From: an uncultured Clostridia bacterium
GTDB lineage: Bacteria > Bacillota > Clostridia > Christensenellales > Pumilibacteraceae
Direction: 5' to 3'
DNA: 29,513 bases
NCBI GenBank assembly: GCA_934229275.1
Contig: CAKQDN010000022.1
Coordinates: 1 to 29,513 of the forward strand
How positions within the stretch are numbered: the first letter of the stretch is position 1; every line of letters starts with the position of its first letter. Made by a program: the position numbers and the translations under genes. The notes beneath the pieces are model-generated. The model had not been told where the DNA came from. It saw nothing but the letters and a program-made list of their open reading frames with translations, and searched no databases. Below, piece after piece: positions 6,034 to 13,028 of this stretch.

Positions 6034-9000
6034 TTATTCTTCTTTAATGAGTTTGATGATGTCTTTAAGGTTGTTTTCCTGACCTACGACCATGCCCGAG
6101 AGAGCGCTCTTTCTCTGCTGCAAGTCGTAGATGCTCTCTTCGAGCGTGCCGCCCAGCACCAGTTTGTAGACGTGCACCGACTTGTTCTGCCCGATTCTGT
6201 ACGCGCGGTCGGTTGCCTGATTCATGACCGATTCGTTCCACCACGGGTCGTAGTGAATAACTATGTCCGCGCCGGTAAGGTTAAGTCCCGTACCGCCTGC
6301 TTTGAGCGAAATCAGGAACACGTTCGTGTCGTCCACGTTGAATTTTTTAACCAGTTCGAGTCGCTCGGCTTTGGGATTCTCGCCGGTGAGCAGATAGAAC
6401 GAGATATTGTTTTCGGCAAGGCGGTTTTTGATGATGTCCAGCATGGACGTGAACTGCGAGAACAGCAGCACTTTGTGTCCGCCTTCCACCGCGGACGCGA
6501 TGAGTTCCATGCAACTTTCCAGTTTCGCGGAATTGCCGTTGTAGTCGGGATAGACGAGCGCCGGGTGACAGCACAGTTGCCTCAGGCGCGTTATCATGCT
6601 TAATACTTCGACGCGGTTGGGGTTGTCGGTGAGCGACAGCGAGCGTTTTACTCCCTGCATGTTCGCCGTGTACAGCGACTTCTGCTCGCCCTCCAAAAGC
6701 ACGGTGAGTTTGCTCTCGATCTTGGGCGGCAGTTCTTTAAGCACGTCGGTTTTGAGTCGGCGCAGCACGAACGGCATAATGAGTTTTTTGAATTTGTCGG
6801 CAATGTCCTCGTCGCCGAACACGATTCCCTCTTCGTAATTGATCCGGAATTCGGAATACGTACCCAAAAATCCGGGCATAACGAAGTCGAAAATGGACCA
6901 CAGTTCGCCGAGATGATTCTCGACCGGCGTACCCGTGAGCGCGAATTTGTGGTGCGCTTTAAGGCTTTTGACCGCCTGCGCGTTTTTGGTTTCGGGATTC
7001 TTGATGTTCTGCGCTTCGTCGGCGACGGCGTAATCGAACGTCACGTCGGAATACAGTTCGACGTCGCGGCGGATAAGGTCGTAGGACGTTATCACGACAT
7101 CGTAGTCGGCGCGTTTTTCTATTAAGGCTTTTCTTTCCGCCTGCGAACCCATGACGATAAGCGTTTTGAGTTCGGGCGCGAATTTACGCACTTCTTCCTG
7201 CCAGTTGAGAAGCAGCGTGGTCGGGCAGATGATGATTGCCGAGCATTTTTCGCGGCTTAATAGCGCGATGATCTGCAGCGTCTTGCCCAGTCCCATATCG
7301 TCGGCGAGAATTCCGCCGAAGTTGTTGTCGGACAGTTTACGCAGCCAGTTGTAGCCCACTTTCTGATACTCGCGCAGTATTCCGCCGAGCGAGGGCGGCA
7401 GCGTGCTTACGTCGTCGTTGGACTGCGACAGATCGCGGATGAGTTTTTCGAAACCGTCGCTCATGTCGCACTCTATGCCGTTTTCTTTAAATTCTTCGCC
7501 GATAAGCGAGGCGTAATAGGACGGAAGAGTGTATTTCCCGTCGGTCGTGACGTCGGCTTCTTCGAGTACTTCGCTGATGACTTCGAGCGAACGGTCGTCG
7601 AGATCGACGAATCCGCCGCCCAGAAGAACGTAGCGCTGTTTGTTTTTATACGCTTCGAGAATTTTCTGCATTTCCTCGCCGCTGAGGTCGTCGGCGATCG
7701 GCGCGACCGAAAGAATGTCGCTGTGCAGGCGAACGCCTACGCGCACTTTTCCGACCGGGCGCAGGCGGTACTTGTTCATGCTTTCGCTCATGAAAATCTC
7801 GGCGTAGGACGCAAGTTCGCGCACGCCGCGCTTCAAGAATTCGAATATGTCACTCTCCTCTGCGATTGCCAGTTCGGGATAAGAGGGGAAATATTTACTT
7901 AGAAGCGCGCGGATGTCGTCCTCGCTGTCCCAGTCGCGCAGGTGATCGGTGATAAAGCCGTCGTTGAGAAGGTCGAACTGTTCCTCCCCGTAGCGAGCCT
8001 TGACCTCGGCGAGAACGCACTTGTCCTCGCACTTTAAATATATCTTGCAGTCGAGCGTGGGAACGACGAATTGTTCGAGGTTGACGCCGTCGCCCTCCAC
8101 GGTTATTTCGTTCGCGACCTTTTTAAGCACGGAATTGTAGAACTGAGCCATGTCGAAGTCGGCGACGAACATCTCTCTGCCGCCTTTGAGCGCTTCGGTT
8201 ATGTCGCTTATAACCGAGCATTTTTCTTCGCTCATGCGGAACACCCTTGTTCCGATAATCGCGTAGGCGTAGTCCATACCGTGAGCGTAACGGACTTCGA
8301 AACAGTTGCTTTTTATAAGATAGCCGCCCGAAGCCGTCTTAACGGTTACGGCAAGCGGAAAAGCGGCGTCACTCGTGGTGAAAGCCCAGTGTTCGCTTTT
8401 CGTTTTACCGACCAGTTTGCCCTCGTACAGCGAGAAAAATTTGTCCAGTTCCGCTCCGGTAAGAGCGAGCGTTGCCGGCGTTTTGGTCTGATAGTCGCTA
8501 CCCCTTTCGGAAAGACATTTCGAAATGAAGCGGATGAGTTTGTTGGACTGCTCGGAAAAACTGCCCTCGTTGTGGTACAGTTCGAGCGCGACTCCGTAGC
8601 GGCGGTATTTGCATTCGTTGAAGTCGGCGATAAAGCCGGCGACGTCTTTTACGACGTACTGCTTCCTGTGTCCTACGGTAAAGGTCAGTTCGGCGTTTTT
8701 GCCGAAAACGATATAAGGCACGAGTTCAGCCTTATACACTTCGTCGCCGCCCACGTTTTTACGACGCTTTTTGTTGTAGGCGTACACGAGATTCATGACG
8801 TCCGCGTCGGACTTTTTCTCGGGTACGGACGGGTCTCTCTCCTCGACGGGGTGTTTTTCCTCGTACGACAGAGCCGTGCCGATGACGTGTTTGCACGGAC
8901 CGTTTTCGTCGGAACATTCGCCGCAATCGCACGAGTACTCGTAAAGTCCGCCCGTTTCGTCGAAAACGATGCGGGTGTTTTTGAATCCGCCTTCCTTGAC

Positions 9001-9138
9001 CATGGCGGTGATTGCCGTTTTGCCGTTCTCGTCCTGCTTCAACAGGCGTTTAACCGCGTCGTCGTAGAACACTTCCTTGCCGGCAGCGAAAACGTCGCGC
9101 TTACATTCGTTGTATAAACTGTCGAAATCTAACTTCAT
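6034..9138 (-). CDS. SWIM zinc-finger SNF2-family helicase/ATPase
   Basis: This is a 1034-residue Swi2/Snf2-type DNA translocase. Near the N-terminus is a SWIM zinc finger, CxC...CxH (Cys70, Cys72, Cys82, His84). A long middle region (about 130-580) fits the SNF2-associated region of bacterial members. The motor follows: LADDMGLGKT (Walker A, 611-620), ICPTTLLLNW, ITSYD, DEAQ (707-710), LTGTPVEN (734-741), LLFSQFTSML (891-900), SLKAGGTGLNL and QATDRAYRIGQ (974-984). These motifs are complete, so the ATPase should be active. Bacterial SWIM-SNF2 proteins are thought to remodel DNA- or RNA polymerase-bound complexes, but their partners are poorly known. The ATG has GGAAGGA upstream. The gene is divergent from the mgtE leader. 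Confidence 0.93.
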   Translation of the reverse strand: MKLDFDSLYNECKRDVFAAGKEVFYDDAVKRLLKQDENGKTAITAMVKEGGFKNTRIVFDETGGLYEYSCDCGECSDENGPCKHVIGTALSYEEKHPVEERDPSVPEKKSDADVMNLVYAYNKKRRKNVGGDEVYKAELVPYIVFGKNAELTFTVGHRKQYVVKDVAGFIADFNECKYRRYGVALELYHNEGSFSEQSNKLIRFISKCLSERGSDYQTKTPATLALTGAELDKFFSLYEGKLVGKTKSEHWAFTTSDAAFPLAVTVKTASGGYLIKSNCFEVRYAHGMDYAYAIIGTRVFRMSEEKCSVISDITEALKGGREMFVADFDMAQFYNSVLKKVANEITVEGDGVNLEQFVVPTLDCKIYLKCEDKCVLAEVKARYGEEQFDLLNDGFITDHLRDWDSEDDIRALLSKYFPSYPELAIAEESDIFEFLKRGVRELASYAEIFMSESMNKYRLRPVGKVRVGVRLHSDILSVAPIADDLSGEEMQKILEAYKNKQRYVLLGGGFVDLDDRSLEVISEVLEEADVTTDGKYTLPSYYASLIGEEFKENGIECDMSDGFEKLIRDLSQSNDDVSTLPPSLGGILREYQKVGYNWLRKLSDNNFGGILADDMGLGKTLQIIALLSREKCSAIIICPTTLLLNWQEEVRKFAPELKTLIVMGSQAERKALIEKRADYDVVITSYDLIRRDVELYSDVTFDYAVADEAQNIKNPETKNAQAVKSLKAHHKFALTGTPVENHLGELWSIFDFVMPGFLGTYSEFRINYEEGIVFGDEDIADKFKKLIMPFVLRRLKTDVLKELPPKIESKLTVLLEGEQKSLYTANMQGVKRSLSLTDNPNRVEVLSMITRLRQLCCHPALVYPDYNGNSAKLESCMELIASAVEGGHKVLLFSQFTSMLDIIKNRLAENNISFYLLTGENPKAERLELVKKFNVDDTNVFLISLKAGGTGLNLTGADIVIHYDPWWNESVMNQATDRAYRIGQNKSVHVYKLVLGGTLEESIYDLQQRKSALSGMVVGQENNLKDIIKLIKEE

Positions 9139-9171
9139 TTTGTCCTTCCGTTTATTTTCTTGCGAACATAT

Positions 9172-9200
9172 ATTATAACAAATTTGCGCGAATTTTTCAA
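9172..9200 (-). promoter_or_regulatory. Promoter of the SNF2 helicase gene
   Basis: On the minus strand there is -35 TTGAAA (9195-9200), a 17-bp spacer and -10 TATAAT (9172-9177). Confidence 0.75.
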
Positions 9201-9260
9201 GCGGTTGACGCCCGGGTTTACAAAAAAATTCGCTTTTTGCGAAAAAATCGTTGCGACGAG

Positions 9261-9289
9261 TTGACTTATTCCCGCTCGGCGACTATAAT
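9261..9289 (+). promoter_or_regulatory. Promoter of the mgtE leader transcript
   Basis: -35 TTGACT (9261-9266), a 17-bp spacer and a perfect -10 TATAAT (9284-9289). The start point should be near 9296, giving a leader of about 140 nt before mgtE. Confidence 0.85.
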
Positions 9290-9325
9290 AATAACGAAAA
9301 TACTTTTTTAAGGAGGAGGCTTACG

Positions 9326-9400
9326 ATGGATAACGACAACAGTATAAGCGCGGACCCGTTAGGGCGAAGACGTAACGCCTTCTCTTATAGCGGAGTTTAG
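9326..9400 (+). CDS. 24-residue leader peptide upstream of mgtE (MgtL-like)
   Basis: A 24-codon reading frame begins with ATG at 9326 behind a very strong ribosome binding site (AAGGAGGAGG, 9310-9319) and ends at TAG 9398-9400, 37 bases before mgtE. The peptide begins MDNDNSISADPLGRRRN and ends FSYSGV. The ribosome binding site is much better than that of mgtE itself, so the frame is very likely translated. An acidic start followed by PL-x-RRR resembles Escherichia coli MgtL ([17 protein letters not shown], from memory), where acidic and proline codons destabilise ribosomes at low magnesium and switch on the magnesium transporter. The resemblance may be convergent. The coding sequence contributes to two alternative RNA stems (see the leader structure). 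No other function is evident for so short a peptide. Confidence 0.65.
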   Translation: MDNDNSISADPLGRRRNAFSYSGV

Positions 9401-9431
9401 CGCTGTCGGCGTTTCCCTTTGAAAGCAAAGG
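9357..9431 (+). promoter_or_regulatory. mgtE leader: alternative stems and ribosome-binding-site hairpin
   Basis: Three stems can be drawn. Stem 1 is CGTTA (9357-9361) with TAACG (9373-9377), inside the PLGRRR codons. Stem 2 is AACGCC (9374-9379) with GGCGTT (9408-9413); it shares bases with stem 1, so the two exclude each other. Stem 3 is CCTTTG (9416-9421) with CAAAGG (9426-9431); its right arm contains AAAGG, the only candidate ribosome binding site for mgtE, six bases before the ATG. A smaller AGCG/CGCT hairpin (9389-9404) includes the peptide stop codon. This fits ribosome-position-dependent control of translation. I see no M-box riboswitch consensus. Confidence 0.5.
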
Positions 9432-9437
9432 CAGCAT

Positions 9438-11108
9438 ATGGATAAACAATTAAACACTCTCTACCAAAATAGAGATTTTGTCGGCATGGCGAATTTACTG
9501 GAGGACTACACTCCCGAAGCGCTTGCCGAAGTTTTAGGCGAAGTGGAAGACGGCGACCTCGTCTTTCTTTGTCGCGAACTCAACCCCGACACCGTGGCGG
9601 ACGCGCTCGTAGAACTGCCCGCCGAAAAACAGAAGATCATTCTTTCGGGACTGCACGACGACCAACTTAAAGAGGTCATGGACGAAGTTTCCGTCGGCGA
9701 CACCGTGGACATCATCGAAGACATGCCCAAAAGCGTCGTTCTGCGTATCGCCGAGGAAGAAGAAATCAAGGAACTTTTAGAGGATAAGAATTTTCGGGTG
9801 TTAAAGCCGCTTCTTGCCTCTATTCCTGCCGTGGATATTGCGAAAATACTGTCCGAAATCGACAAAGAAGAGTTGCCGATAGTTTTTCGCATACTCCCCA
9901 AAGCGCTCGCAGCCGACACGTTCGTCGAACTGGACTCCGCCCTGCAACAGTATTTAATCGACAGGCTGTCGGATAAAGAACTGAAAGCGGTCATGGACGA
10001 ACTGTTCGTGGACGATACCGTCGACATCATCGAAGAAATGCCGGCAAACGTCGTCAAGCGTATGCTCGCTCAGTCCGACAAGGAAATGCGCGACGGCGTG
10101 AACGAGATTCTCAAATACGGTAAAGACAGCGCCGGCAGCATTATGACCGTGGAATTCGTGCGCGTGCGCCCCGATATGACGGTAAAAGAGGCGTTCGATC
10201 AGATCCGCAAAACCGGCATCGACAAGGAAACCATCTACACCTGCTACGTCACCGACAACAAGAGTAAACTCATCGGCATCGTGACGGCGAAAACGCTGAT
10301 GCTCAACAGCCCCGAAACGCTCTTAAAAGACATAATGATAGACAACGTCATCTACTGTCACACGTCGGACGACAAGGAAGAAGTCGCGCGCGTTATCAAC
10401 AAGTACGGCTTTCTGGCTCTGCCGGTCGTAGACAACGAAGAACGGCTCGTGGGCATCGTAACCGTCGACGACGCAATGGACGTCATGCAGGCGGAAAACA
10501 CCGAGGATATCGAAAAAATCCACGCTATAGTGCCGTCCGACAAGCCCTACCTCAAAACAGGCGTATTAAGCATATTCCTGCACCGTCTGCCGTGGCTGCT
10601 TATTCTCATGGTTTCGGCGACTTTTACGGGACTTATACTCAATAACTACGAAGAACATTTAAGCGTTTTGGGCGGCTCGCTGCTAATAGCGTGCGTTCCC
10701 ATGCTGATGGATACGGGCGGAAACGCGGGCTCGCAGGCGTGCGTCACCGTCATCCGCGGACTCGCGCTCGATCAGATCCGATTCAAAGACATTTTCCGCG
10801 TTCAGTGGAAAGAACTGCGCACCGGTATGCTGCTTGCGCTGTCGCTGGGCTTGGTCTGCTTCGCCAAACTGACGCTCGTCGACCGACTGCTGTTCGGCTT
10901 TAACTACACGCCCATGATCGCGTTTATCGTATCGCTGTCGCTGGCGCTTACGGTTATCGCGGCAAAATTCGTGGGCTGCTCGCTCCCTCTCATCGCAAAA
11001 GCGGTGAAACTCGACCCTGCCGTGGTCGCAAGCCCGATCATCACCACCATCGTGGACGCTCTGTCGCTGATGGTATACTGCAATATCGCGATCGCGCTTT
11101 TGGGGTAG
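9438..11108 (+). CDS. mgtE: Magnesium transporter MgtE with duplicated N domain
   Basis: MgtE is a homodimeric inner-membrane Mg2+ channel gated by cytosolic Mg2+. This one has 556 residues, about 100 more than usual. The reason is visible: the N-terminal superhelical domain is duplicated, residues about 17-107 and 122-212, aligning without gaps at an offset of 105 (TVDIIEDMP at 89 and TVDIIEEMP at 194). Then come the SAGSIMT start of the CBS pair (about 231-360) and the five-helix membrane domain (about 375-556) with PMLMDTGGNAGSQA and the family ending SPIITTIVDALSLMVYCNIA. The ATG has a weak AAAGG site buried in a hairpin, so expression probably depends on the leader. The next gene starts five bases after the stop. 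Confidence 0.95.
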   Translation: MDKQLNTLYQNRDFVGMANLLEDYTPEALAEVLGEVEDGDLVFLCRELNPDTVADALVELPAEKQKIILSGLHDDQLKEVMDEVSVGDTVDIIEDMPKSVVLRIAEEEEIKELLEDKNFRVLKPLLASIPAVDIAKILSEIDKEELPIVFRILPKALAADTFVELDSALQQYLIDRLSDKELKAVMDELFVDDTVDIIEEMPANVVKRMLAQSDKEMRDGVNEILKYGKDSAGSIMTVEFVRVRPDMTVKEAFDQIRKTGIDKETIYTCYVTDNKSKLIGIVTAKTLMLNSPETLLKDIMIDNVIYCHTSDDKEEVARVINKYGFLALPVVDNEERLVGIVTVDDAMDVMQAENTEDIEKIHAIVPSDKPYLKTGVLSIFLHRLPWLLILMVSATFTGLILNNYEEHLSVLGGSLLIACVPMLMDTGGNAGSQACVTVIRGLALDQIRFKDIFRVQWKELRTGMLLALSLGLVCFAKLTLVDRLLFGFNYTPMIAFIVSLSLALTVIAAKFVGCSLPLIAKAVKLDPAVVASPIITTIVDALSLMVYCNIAIALLG

Positions 11109-11112
11109 ACTC

Positions 11113-11967
11113 ATGATTTGCTCGTGCTGTCCCCGAAAATGCAATAAGCCGCGCGGAGAGGGCTTTTGCCGCATCCCCGACGGCGTATTCGTATCGAAAT
11201 TCATGCTGCACAAATGGGAAGAGCCCGGTATTTGCGGTAAAAACGGTACCGCCGCCGTGTTCTTTTCGGGCTGCAATCTGCGCTGCTGCTATTGCCAGAA
11301 CTCGGCTATAAGCGGCTCGGAAAAATTTTCCGAACCCGTAACTCCCGAAAAATTCGCAGAAGAAATCCGCAGCCTTCTGGATGCCGGGGCGGAAAGCGTC
11401 GATCTCGTGTCGCCCACTCCCTACACTCCGTATCTTGCCGAATATCTCGAAAAAATCCGTAAAATTACCGATAAGCCGATAGTTTACAACAGCGGCGGAT
11501 ACGACCTGCCCGAGCAAATCGAACAGATCGGCTCATATATCGACGTTTTTCTGCCCGATTTTAAGTATTTAAGTCCCGAAACGGCAAAAAAATACTCGCT
11601 CGCGCCCGATTATCCCGAGGTTGCGAAGGCCGCGATTGCGAAAATGCTGGAACTCAAACCGCGCGTCGTAATCGATGGCGACGGGCTTATAACGAGCGGA
11701 GTCGTAATCCGGCATCTCGTTCTGCCCGGTCATCGCGACGAAAGCCGGCAGATAGTAGACTACGTCGCCGACAATTTCCGCGGCGCGTATATGTCGATTA
11801 TGAGCCAGTACACGCCCGACTTCAATCGCTCGCCTTATAAGAATCTCGACAGAAAAGTCACGTCGTTCGAATACGACAGCGTGCTTTCCCACGCCGCCGA
11901 CCGCGGTATCGACGGCTATTCGCAACTGCGCTCCTCGTCCGATAAACGCTACACCCCCGATTTTTAA
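11113..11967 (+). CDS. Radical SAM protein, PflX/PFL-activase-like (COG1313 type)
   Basis: The 284-residue protein has the radical S-adenosylmethionine cluster motif CxxxCxxC as CNLRCCYC (residues about 56-63) within FSGCNLRCCYCQN. Before it is a Cys-rich N-terminus (CSCCPRKCNKPRGEGFC) characteristic of the PflX-like group, which may hold an extra iron-sulphur site. The rest (SPTPYTPYL, YNSGGYD, DVFLPDFKY, RHLVLPGH, SQYTPDF) matches that group. These proteins resemble pyruvate-formate-lyase activases, but no partner glycyl-radical enzyme is encoded here and the substrate is unknown. The ATG lies five bases after the mgtE stop with GGGG as the only upstream purine run, so translation is probably coupled to mgtE and shares its leader control. 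Confidence 0.88.
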   Translation: MICSCCPRKCNKPRGEGFCRIPDGVFVSKFMLHKWEEPGICGKNGTAAVFFSGCNLRCCYCQNSAISGSEKFSEPVTPEKFAEEIRSLLDAGAESVDLVSPTPYTPYLAEYLEKIRKITDKPIVYNSGGYDLPEQIEQIGSYIDVFLPDFKYLSPETAKKYSLAPDYPEVAKAAIAKMLELKPRVVIDGDGLITSGVVIRHLVLPGHRDESRQIVDYVADNFRGAYMSIMSQYTPDFNRSPYKNLDRKVTSFEYDSVLSHAADRGIDGYSQLRSSSDKRYTPDF

Positions 11968-11971
11968 CCTT

Positions 11972-12043
11972 CTTTTTTGAAAAAAAGCAGGCACCGCACT
12001 TTTTTGTAAAAAAGTGTGGCGCCGATTTTTTCAAAAAAGTCGG
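11972..12043. terminator. Triple palindrome between converging genes
   Basis: Three A/T-cored palindromes follow one another: CTTTTTTGAAAAAAAG (11972-11987), CACTTTTTTG/TAAAAAAGTG (11997-12016) and CCGATTTTTTC/AAAAAAGTCGG (12022-12043). They separate the rightward radical SAM gene from the leftward araC-type gene and can act in both directions. The third one contains the stop codon of the leftward gene (12031-12033). Confidence 0.7.
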
Positions 12044-12885
12044 TGTCTGAACTGTTCGTACCCGACGCCGAGCACTTTTTTAAAAAGTCGCGAAAAATAA
12101 GCAGGGTCGTCCACTCCGAGATTGAGCGCGACGTCCTTGAGTTTAAGATTATTCGCGCGCAGCATTTCGACCGCGGTTTCGATTTTGCGGCGATTGACGT
12201 ACTCGATAATGCTCTCGCCGGTCGCTTTTTTGAAAACGTTCTGCGCATAACCGACCGACACGCCCAACTTTTCCGCGATTTCCGCAACCGTGATTTTTTC
12301 GGATATGTGGGCCGACACATACGCGCAGATTTTTTCCGCGTACAACGCTGCCGACGGACTTAATTCGCCGCCGTATGTGAGCGGTCGCAGTTTCTCGATA
12401 TCCGAGCATAAATCGAACCACTCGCCGAGCGCCTTTTTCTTACTTCCGGGCGCGGGCGAATTGCGATAATCGGCGATTTTCCGGATTCTCCGCACGAGCG
12501 CGTCGCGTTCACGCGGTTCGAGATGTAGCATATCGGGCAGAAAAACGACGTTTTCCTCCTCTCTGCGGCGCGACTTTGCCGTCTGCTCGTCCACCTCGCA
12601 TATCGAATACTCGGCTTCGATGCCCACGGTTATGTGCGACTGCGGCTGATTCTCGTACGCGTACAAATCGTAGTCGGACAAACTCGTATGCACGGTGAGC
12701 GCCGGCGGTTTTTTAATCACACAAGAATAATCCTTGTTTTTTACCACGACGGCACCCTCGAGATTTACCGCTATTTCGAGAAAATTCGGCTTTTTGTGGA
12801 ACGAATTTTTGTAGTTATTCACCGTAACGGCGCAACAAAACAGGAATTTCGGCACCGAATTCAACGTTATTTTATAATACTTCAT
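12031..12885 (-). CDS. AraC-family transcriptional regulator
   Basis: The 284-residue protein has a C-terminal double helix-turn-helix domain (about 183-284): KITVAEIAEKLGVSVGYAQNVFKKATGESIIEYVNRRKI is the first unit and LKLKDVALNLGVDDPAYFSRLFKKVLGVGYEQFR is the second, with the typical AraC PAYFSRLFKK signature. The N-terminal half shows beta-rich sequence compatible with a sugar-sensing cupin-like domain, though I cannot assign a ligand. It is divergent from a beta-L-arabinofuranosidase gene, so an arabinose-containing inducer and activation of that gene are the obvious inference. The GGGAG upstream of the ATG is rather far (about 15 bases). The last codons and the stop lie in a terminator palindrome. 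Confidence 0.9.
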   Translation of the reverse strand: MKYYKITLNSVPKFLFCCAVTVNNYKNSFHKKPNFLEIAVNLEGAVVVKNKDYSCVIKKPPALTVHTSLSDYDLYAYENQPQSHITVGIEAEYSICEVDEQTAKSRRREEENVVFLPDMLHLEPRERDALVRRIRKIADYRNSPAPGSKKKALGEWFDLCSDIEKLRPLTYGGELSPSAALYAEKICAYVSAHISEKITVAEIAEKLGVSVGYAQNVFKKATGESIIEYVNRRKIETAVEMLRANNLKLKDVALNLGVDDPAYFSRLFKKVLGVGYEQFRHRLF

Positions 12886-12926
12886 CTGCGGCGTACTCTG
12901 CTCCCGAAAAAACTCACTTCTTTGAT

Positions 12927-12955
12927 ATTATATCATTTTAGTTCAGAATTGTCCA
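12927..12955 (-). promoter_or_regulatory. Promoter of the AraC-type regulator gene
   Basis: On the minus strand there is -35 TGGACA (12950-12955), a 17-bp spacer and -10 TATAAT (12927-12932). Confidence 0.75.
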
Positions 12956-12961
12956 TGAATA

Positions 12962-13003
12962 TTGCATTGTTGCATTGACCGCGGCGTTAATCGGTGCTAT
13001 TCT
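12962..13003 (+). promoter_or_regulatory. Promoter and probable activator site of the GH127 gene
   Basis: -35 TTGACC (12975-12980), a 17-bp spacer and -10 TATTCT (12998-13003). Overlapping the -35 is a tandem direct repeat, TTGCATTG TTGCATTG (12962-12977). A direct repeat touching the -35 is the usual arrangement for AraC-family activators, and the adjacent regulator is the candidate. Confidence 0.6.
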
Positions 13004-13028
13004 TAAATAAAAAACGGAGGCTACCGTA

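Noticed and set aside
9296..9437. M-box (ykoK) magnesium riboswitch in the mgtE leader
   Set aside because: The leader is too short and I find neither the conserved GTTAGGTGAGGCTCCT-type start nor the GACGCCAATGGGTCAACAG-type core that I remember for the M-box.
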